Shown: in pieces, positions 13,262-17,286 of the stretch
Layout: the number at the start of each line of letters is the position of its first letter
How positions within the stretch are numbered: position 1 is the first letter of the stretch
Origin: Kiritimatiellia bacterium
GTDB taxonomy: Bacteria; Verrucomicrobiota; Kiritimatiellia; RFP12; UBA1067
Reading direction: 5' to 3'
Length of the DNA: 17,286 bases
Assembly (NCBI GenBank): GCA_017959645.1
Contig: JAGDAE010000175.1
Coordinates: forward strand, 1-17,286
Notes under the pieces: generated by a model
Databases searched by the model: none
What the model was told of the DNA's origin: nothing
What the model saw: only the letters and a program-made list of their open reading frames with translations
Translations under genes and position numbers: made by a program

Positions 13262-15085
13262 TTACATGTTCGCTATCGTCGCCTTGATGCGGCGCACTCC
13301 CGCCGACGAAGACTGTTCCTTGACGATCTTGAATCCGCCCAGTTCGCGCGTGTTGGCGACGTGCGGCCCGCAGCATATCTCCTTCGAAACGTCGCCGATC
13401 GTGTAGAGCGAAACCTGGTCTCCGTACTTCGAGCCGAAAAGCGCCATCGCCCCCTCGGCCTTGGCCTCTTCGACCGTGGTCGTCTTCTTGGTCACGTCGA
13501 TGCCCTGCTCGATCCATCCGTTTACCAGCTTCTCGACCTCGGCGATCTGTCCGTCTGTCATCTTCTCCGGCCACGTGAAATCGAACCGCAGACGCTCGGC
13601 GGTGATGTTCGAGCCCTTCTGGTTCGCCGTCGGCCCCAGCACCTTGTGCAGCGCGGCGTGCAGCAGATGCGTCGCCGTGTGCATGCGCGTTACGACCTCG
13701 CTGTTGTCCTGCAGCCCCGCCTTGAACGACCCGGCGCTCGTCGTGCGCGAAAGCTCCTGGTGCTTGCGGTTCGCCTCCTCGAAGCCTTCGCGATCGACCT
13801 CGAGCGAGTCTTTGGCGGCCATCTCGAGCGTCATCTCGAACGGGAAGCCGAACGTGTCGTAGAGCTTGAACGCCGTCTTGCCGGATATGCGGTTCTGTCC
13901 ATGCAACTTGAGCTGTTCTGCGACTTTGCGGTACATCGCCTCGCCTTTGTCCAGCGTCGCGTTGAACCGGCGCTCCTCCGCCTCGAAATCGAGCTTGCAC
14001 TGTTCGAGATTCGCCTTGAGTTCCGGATACACGTGCGCGTACTTCGCGCATATCGTCTCCGCCAGCCGCACCGTGAATCCCTCGGCGATCCCCAGCATCC
14101 GCGCGAACCTGACCGCGCGCCGGATGAGTCGCCTGAGAACGTAGTTCGCCCCGATGTTGCCCGGCTTCACCCCGCCCTTCGGGTCGCACAGTATGAACGT
14201 CGCCGTACGCATATGGTCGGCTATGACCCGCCGCGCTTTGAGAACCTCGGCCGGATCCGCGTCGGCCGGCACGTTGGACATCCTGTCGATCGCCGCCATT
14301 ATCGGCGCGAAAATCTCGGTGTCGTACACCGTCGGCGCGCCGCTCATCATGCAGATGGTCCGCTCGACGCCCATGCCGGTATCCACGTTGTGGCGCCCGA
14401 GCGGAACGAACTTGCCCTCCTCGTTTTTGTTGTACTGCATGAACACGTCGTTCCATATCTCGACGTACTTCCCGCAGTGGCAGCCGGGACGGCACCCGGA
14501 ACCGCACTTCTCCTTGCCGGTGTCGATGAACATCTCCGTGTCCGGACCGCACGGTCCCGTCGTGCCGGCCGGGCCCCACCAGTTGTCCTCCCGCGGAAGG
14601 CGGAATATGCGCTCTTCGGGGATTCCGAGCGATTTCCATATCTCGACCGCCTCTTCGTCGGCGGGTATATACCCTTCGTCGCCGGGTGCGCCCTCGCCGC
14701 GGAACACCGTAATGTTCAGCTGGCCGGGCGAGAACCCGAGCTTTTCGGTGAGAAACTCGTAAGACCAGGAAATCGCCTCTTTCTTGAAGTAGTCGTTCAG
14801 CGACCAGTTGCCGAGCATTTCGAAAAACGTCAGATGGGCCGCGTCGCCGACCTCGTCGATGTCGCCGGTCCTCACGCATTTCTGCACGTCCGTGAGCCGC
14901 GTGCCGGCAGGATGCTCCATCGCGCCCATGAGATAAGGTACGAGCGGGTGCATTCCCGCCGTCGTGAACAAAACGGTAGGGTCGTTCTCCGGAATCACCG
15001 AAGCGCCGGGGATTATCTTGTGGCCCTTCGACTCGAAGAATTTAAGATACAGGTCGCGGAGCTCGTCCGCCGTCAGATTTTTCAT
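13262..15085 (-). CDS. alaS: Alanyl-tRNA synthetase, short form without the C-Ala domain
   Basis: Charges tRNA-Ala and edits mischarged tRNA. The protein has 607 residues against about 870-880 for the usual bacterial enzyme. Residues 1-240 are the class II core: TVLFTTAGMHPLVPYL, QKCVRTGDIDEVGD, LTFFEMLGNWS and GMGVER (237-242). An insertion CGSGCRPGCHCGKYVEIWN (194-212) carries four Cys (194, 198, 202, 204) and probably binds zinc. Residues about 280-450 are the tRNA-binding helical domain. Residues about 465-600 are the editing domain with HTATH (His469, His473) and CCGPH (Cys571, His575), and the frame ends just after SSAGVRRIKA. So editing is kept, but the C-terminal oligomerisation and tRNA-elbow domain is absent; the next gene starts 22 bp later, so no split C-Ala follows. 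ATG 15085 has AAGGA 11 nt upstream. It heads the operon behind the promoter and dyad at 15113-15148. Confidence 0.96.
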   Translation of the reverse strand: MKNLTADELRDLYLKFFESKGHKIIPGASVIPENDPTVLFTTAGMHPLVPYLMGAMEHPAGTRLTDVQKCVRTGDIDEVGDAAHLTFFEMLGNWSLNDYFKKEAISWSYEFLTEKLGFSPGQLNITVFRGEGAPGDEGYIPADEEAVEIWKSLGIPEERIFRLPREDNWWGPAGTTGPCGPDTEMFIDTGKEKCGSGCRPGCHCGKYVEIWNDVFMQYNKNEEGKFVPLGRHNVDTGMGVERTICMMSGAPTVYDTEIFAPIMAAIDRMSNVPADADPAEVLKARRVIADHMRTATFILCDPKGGVKPGNIGANYVLRRLIRRAVRFARMLGIAEGFTVRLAETICAKYAHVYPELKANLEQCKLDFEAEERRFNATLDKGEAMYRKVAEQLKLHGQNRISGKTAFKLYDTFGFPFEMTLEMAAKDSLEVDREGFEEANRKHQELSRTTSAGSFKAGLQDNSEVVTRMHTATHLLHAALHKVLGPTANQKGSNITAERLRFDFTWPEKMTDGQIAEVEKLVNGWIEQGIDVTKKTTTVEEAKAEGAMALFGSKYGDQVSLYTIGDVSKEICCGPHVANTRELGGFKIVKEQSSSAGVRRIKATIANM

Positions 15086-15112
15086 TTCGCTGGTTTTCCT
15101 TGAATTCGGGAT

Positions 15113-15118
15113 ATTATA
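15113..15118 (-). promoter_or_regulatory. -10 box of the alaS operon promoter
   Basis: The minus strand has a perfect TATAAT, preceded by TATGA, 27 nt before the alaS start. No good -35 is found at 16-18 bp (the hexamer there reads GTCCGT); the expected -35 region falls inside the perfect dyad at 15124-15148, so a bound protein would compete with RNA polymerase or replace the -35 contact. Confidence 0.65.
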
Positions 15119-15123
15119 TCATA

Positions 15124-15148
15124 TTTCGCCGTCCAACGGACGGCGAAA
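15124..15148 (-). promoter_or_regulatory. Perfect 11-bp dyad overlapping the alaS promoter
   Basis: TTTCGCCGTCC (15124-15134) and GGACGGCGAAA (15138-15148) are perfect inverted repeats around a 3-bp centre. Neither side is followed by a proper U-tract in the minus direction (TATGATATAAT follows), so it is a weak terminator candidate. Its place over the -35 region suggests an operator. It could also act as a second stem behind the Spy-gene terminator. Confidence 0.55.
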
Positions 15149-15149
15149 C

Positions 15150-15186
15150 GAAAAAAAACGGCCGGCGGAACCTGCGCCCCGCCGGC
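15150..15186 (-). terminator. Rho-independent terminator after the Spy-like gene
   Basis: Minus strand: GCCGGCGG (15186-15179) pairs perfectly with CCGCCGGC (15168-15161) around a 10-nt loop, followed by CG and eight T (15158-15151). It begins 21 bp after the stop of the Spy-like gene and separates that unit from alaS. Confidence 0.92.
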
Positions 15187-15207
15187 TTGCCCGATTCTTT
15201 GGACGGC

Positions 15208-15696
15208 TTACTTGTCGCCCTGCCCGTTGCGGCGCGGGCGGCGGTCTGGGCCGAAATTCTTCAGCTCTTCCTGACCCTTCGCGATCTGCTCGGGCGTGAG
15301 GATCGCCCTGATCGCTATCGCCAGCTTCGCCTGGTCTTTGGCCATCGCCTTGCGAAGCTCGAACAGCTCGTCGATCGCCGCCATGACCGCGGCTTCGTCG
15401 ACGTTTTCGGCTTTCATGAGCGCGACCTGCTTCTCCTCGAGCTTTCTGATCTCGCCAAACTTCTCCATGCCGCCCTTGCGCCCGTCGCGAAGCGCCTTCA
15501 TCTTTTCTTTCTGCTCGTCGGTGAGACCGAGTTTTTCAGCTACACGCGGATTCATCGCCAGACGGACGATCGGATCGCCCATCATCCCGCCGCCGTTGCG
15601 CATAAAACCGCGTCCGCCGCCTTCGCGCGGAGCGGGACCCTGCGCAAAACACGCGCACGCGGCAATCGCCGACACAAGCATCGTTGCAAGTTTCAT
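15208..15696 (-). CDS. Small exported Spy/CpxP-like LTXXQ protein
   Basis: A 162-residue protein with an N-terminal signal (MKLATMLVSAIAACACFAQ), either cut by signal peptidase I near residue 18 or, since IAAC fits a lipobox, lipidated on Cys14. A Gly-rich, Met-containing stretch (residues 24-40) follows, then a highly charged helical body with two LTXXQ motifs, LTDEQ (about 58-62) and LTPEQ (about 133-137). This layout is that of the Spy/CpxP/ZraP family: periplasmic helical proteins acting as chaperones or metal-stress sensors. Which of these roles applies cannot be told from sequence. Gly-, Arg- and Met-rich patches near the N-terminus could bind metal. ATG 15696 has AAGGGA about 10 nt upstream. 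It lies 67 bp after the thioesterase gene with no clear terminator between, and ends at a strong terminator, so it may be co-transcribed with it or have its own promoter. Confidence 0.82.
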   Translation of the reverse strand: MKLATMLVSAIAACACFAQGPAPREGGGRGFMRNGGGMMGDPIVRLAMNPRVAEKLGLTDEQKEKMKALRDGRKGGMEKFGEIRKLEEKQVALMKAENVDEAAVMAAIDELFELRKAMAKDQAKLAIAIRAILTPEQIAKGQEELKNFGPDRRPRRNGQGDK

Positions 15697-15763
15697 GGAA
15701 CTTTCCCTTTCATTTGTTTTCGATGTGTAAATCCACTTTGGAAAGACGCACCAGACGTCCGTT

Positions 15764-16510
15764 TTATTTCACCGCCGGCCTGGTGATTGCAATTGCATGG
15801 TCGCGTCCGTCCGCGGCGAACACCCGGTGGTATGTCGCATTTTCCTCCGCGTTTCGCGCGATTTGCACACATACCTCCTCGCCGACGAGCGTCTCGGACT
15901 TGAATGCGATCTCCAGTTCGGACACTTTTCCGGAACCAGCCGGCTCGAGCAGCCACTCCACATAGTGCGCATTGTTGACATGGCCGTTGAGATCGATGTG
16001 CGCCTTCATCGCCTTGAAGCGGAAGATTTCTCCGCCATTTTCCGGAAAGCGCAGACGCGCCGCATACGGTTCTTCGCCGAAGACCGGCGCTTCGCCGGAA
16101 TCGGCAGCTTCGAGGACGTTCGCCGGAATCGGTGCGAGTCTGCGCGAAGAAAGGTCGATGGTCATCCAGTCCGACGTCGCCAGAGCGATCGTAGCGCCGG
16201 AAGCGTCCTTGATCTCGAAATCGCGCCATGCGACGATTCTGCGTCCGCCGCGCGGGAACGTCTCTACCGACACTTCTTCGTTCCACTTCGGATAGCGCAG
16301 CACCTTTACGAACATCCGCGCGAGCACCCAGGTTATGTCGAGATTGCCGGCGGCGAAATCCGAGCGCGAGAAACCGAGCTCTTCCGCGTGCCTCGACGCC
16401 GCCTCCTGCAGATAGTCGCAGACCGCCGGCAGCGTCGCTTCGCCGTCCGGCCCGCACTCGTATGCGCGCACCCTGAAACCGTATCTGCCCCGCCGCACCG
16501 CTTTCTCCAT
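15764..16510 (-). CDS. Acyl-ACP thioesterase (FatA/FatB-like, double hotdog)
   Basis: Releases fatty acids from acyl carrier protein in the cytosol. The protein has 248 residues and two hotdog halves. The first half begins RYGFRVRAYECGPDGEATL and holds DYLQEAASRHAEELG (32-46), a family signature. The second half has HIDLNGHVNNAHYVEWLLE (171-189), where Asp173, Asn175 and His177 match the plant and bacterial catalytic residues, and KSETLVGEEV with Glu206. The start is uncertain: ATG 16510 gives a normal family N-terminus but lies directly after the U-tract of the fusA terminator with only a distant GAAGG upstream; a GTG at 16534 would add eight residues translated from the terminator hairpin itself. 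I prefer 16510. The chain-length preference is unknown. The role may be membrane lipid turnover or supply of free fatty acids, perhaps for the acyl-CoA synthetase encoded at 10966-13239, though the two are in different units. Confidence 0.88.
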   Translation of the reverse strand: MEKAVRRGRYGFRVRAYECGPDGEATLPAVCDYLQEAASRHAEELGFSRSDFAAGNLDITWVLARMFVKVLRYPKWNEEVSVETFPRGGRRIVAWRDFEIKDASGATIALATSDWMTIDLSSRRLAPIPANVLEAADSGEAPVFGEEPYAARLRFPENGGEIFRFKAMKAHIDLNGHVNNAHYVEWLLEPAGSGKVSELEIAFKSETLVGEEVCVQIARNAEENATYHRVFAADGRDHAIAITRPAVK

Positions 16511-16550
16511 AAAGAAAAGGCAGACCTTCGCCACGTTCCGGTCTGCCTTT
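16511..16550 (-). terminator. Intrinsic terminator of fusA abutting the thioesterase start
   Basis: Minus strand: AAAGGCAGACC (16550-16540) pairs perfectly with GGTCTGCCTTT (16526-16516) around a 13-nt loop, followed by TCTTT. It begins 23 bp after the fusA stop. The U-tract is short and runs straight into the ATG at 16510, so the thioesterase must depend on read-through or on a promoter inside this region or inside fusA. Confidence 0.82.
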
Positions 16551-16573
16551 CGCTTTTGCGTCTCCGCCCGGCC

Positions 16574-17286
16574 TTACTCGGCCGAGGGACGGACCTTCCC
16601 CTCCTTGACGCGTTTCTCGACAACCTCCTGGGCGATGTTCTTCGGAACCGCCTCGTACTGTTTGAAGATCATCGTGAAGGTTCCGCGCCCCTGCGTGACC
16701 GTGCGTATCGCGTTCGAGTAGCCGAACATCTCGCCGAGCGGGACCGTCGCCTTGATGAGCTTGACTCCCGCGCGGTCGTCCATGCCCTCGACGCGTCCGC
16801 GCCGCTGGTTGATCGAGCCGTTCGCCGCGCCCATGTACTGTTCGGGAACCACAACCTCGACGTCCATCATCGGCTCGAGCAGCTGTGGCTTCGCCTTGAG
16901 GAACGCCTGCTTGAAGCACTGCATCGCGCAGGTGATGAACGCGAATTCGTTCGAGTCGACCTCGTGGTACGAACCGAAGTAGACCGTCGCTTTGACGTCG
17001 ACAACCGGGAAGCCCGCGAGCGGACCCGACTCGAGCGCCTTCTTGACGCCTTTCTCGACCGCGGGGATGTACTCGGTCGGGATTACGCCGCCCTTGATCT
17101 CGTTGACGAACTCAAAGCCCTTGCCGGGCTCCTGAGGCTCAAGCTTGAGGCACACGTGCGCATACTGGCCACGTCCGCCGGACTGCTTGACATGCTTGTA
17201 CTCGTTCTCGACCGGAACCGTGATCGTCTCGCGGTAGGCCACCTGCGGAGCGCCCACGTCGCAGGCGACGTTGAACTCACGTTTCA
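16574..17286 (-). CDS. fusA: Elongation factor G, C-terminal part (domains IV and V), cut by window edge
   Basis: EF-G is the GTPase that drives ribosomal translocation. Only the last 237 residues or so are in the window; the frame is open through base 17286 (KREFNVACDVGAPQVAYRETI reads through the edge, in pieces matching the family). Seen: domain IV with SGGRGQYAHV, GGVIPTEYIPAVEKGV, and VYFGSYHEVDSNEFAF; domain V with QRRGRVEGM, VPLGEMFGYSNAIRT, TQGRGTFTM and a tail KVRPSAE. The segment usually read as MGDVxGDLNxRRG is MGAANGSINQRRG here, a mild variant. The G-domain that would separate canonical EF-G from EF-G2 paralogues is not visible, but the good match of domain V favours a canonical or near-canonical factor. 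It is the upstream neighbour of the thioesterase and is closed by the hairpin at 16511-16550. Confidence 0.94.
   Translation of the reverse strand, partial: KREFNVACDVGAPQVAYRETITVPVENEYKHVKQSGGRGQYAHVCLKLEPQEPGKGFEFVNEIKGGVIPTEYIPAVEKGVKKALESGPLAGFPVVDVKATVYFGSYHEVDSNEFAFITCAMQCFKQAFLKAKPQLLEPMMDVEVVVPEQYMGAANGSINQRRGRVEGMDDRAGVKLIKATVPLGEMFGYSNAIRTVTQGRGTFTMIFKQYEAVPKNIAQEVVEKRVKEGKVRPSAE

Noticed and set aside
12755..15103. A 782-codon open frame on the plus strand opposite alaS and the acyl-CoA synthetase gene
   Set aside because: It is the antisense shadow of two clearly identified minus-strand genes; its translation is rich in Arg, His and Val with no recognisable family. High GC content keeps such frames open.
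15086..15160. A T-box or other riboswitch upstream of alaS
   Set aside because: The space from the -10 box to the start is only about 27 nt, too short for a T-box; only the dyad remains.
1..17286. CRISPR arrays, tRNA or rRNA genes, insertion sequences, phage genes
   Set aside because: No spaced direct repeats, cloverleaf sequences, transposase or integrase frames were found; nearly all bases are in housekeeping genes.

Overview
The window is almost wholly coding and every supported gene lies on the minus strand, so transcription runs from high to low coordinates. The DNA is GC-rich, intergenic gaps are short, most genes have purine-rich Shine-Dalgarno sites, and codon use looks uniform, so this reads as a chromosomal housekeeping region with no mobile DNA. 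The type I AroD-AroE fusion (as in Chlamydia), an HTH-cupin-acyl-CoA ligase fusion and a short alanyl-tRNA synthetase fit an uncultured Gram-negative-like bacterium, perhaps of the PVC group (Kiritimatiellota or Lentisphaerota type). That placement is inference and needs a phylogeny.

Right part (17286 to 15150): the 3' end of fusA (EF-G), a perfect 11-bp terminator hairpin that runs directly into the start of an acyl-ACP thioesterase gene, then a small exported Spy/LTXXQ-type protein ended by a strong intrinsic terminator.

Middle part (15148 to 7177): a promoter with a perfect dyad drives an apparent five-gene operon: a short alaS without the C-Ala domain; a 757-residue fusion of an XRE-type HTH, a cupin and an acyl-CoA synthetase; pyrB; gpmI; and an exported zinc amidase with a Pro-rich linker and a LysM-like tail. 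Gaps are 22, 20, 23 and 8 bp. No terminator is visible after the amidase.

Left part (7139 to 1): the most interesting region. A consensus-like promoter (TTGACA/TACAAT) is followed at once by a 20-residue leader peptide, MSNRLYYFWYFGFAYPTRGV, with 8 aromatic residues (4 Tyr, 3 Phe, 1 Trp) among residues 6-15. Mutually exclusive hairpins (1:2, 2:3 antiterminator, 3:4 terminator) lie before aroF. This has every part of a ribosome-mediated transcription attenuator sensing all three aromatic amino acids. Behind it lie six overlapping genes: aroF (type I-beta DAHP synthase), pheA (chorismate mutase-prephenate dehydratase-ACT), tyrA, a three-domain AroC-AroD-AroE fusion, an AroK-AroB fusion, and aroA (cut by the window edge). 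Together they encode all seven shikimate steps plus the branches to phenylalanine and tyrosine. Junctions overlap by 4 bp (GTGA/ATGA) or 19 bp, which suggests translational coupling. No trp genes are seen, although the leader contains Trp.
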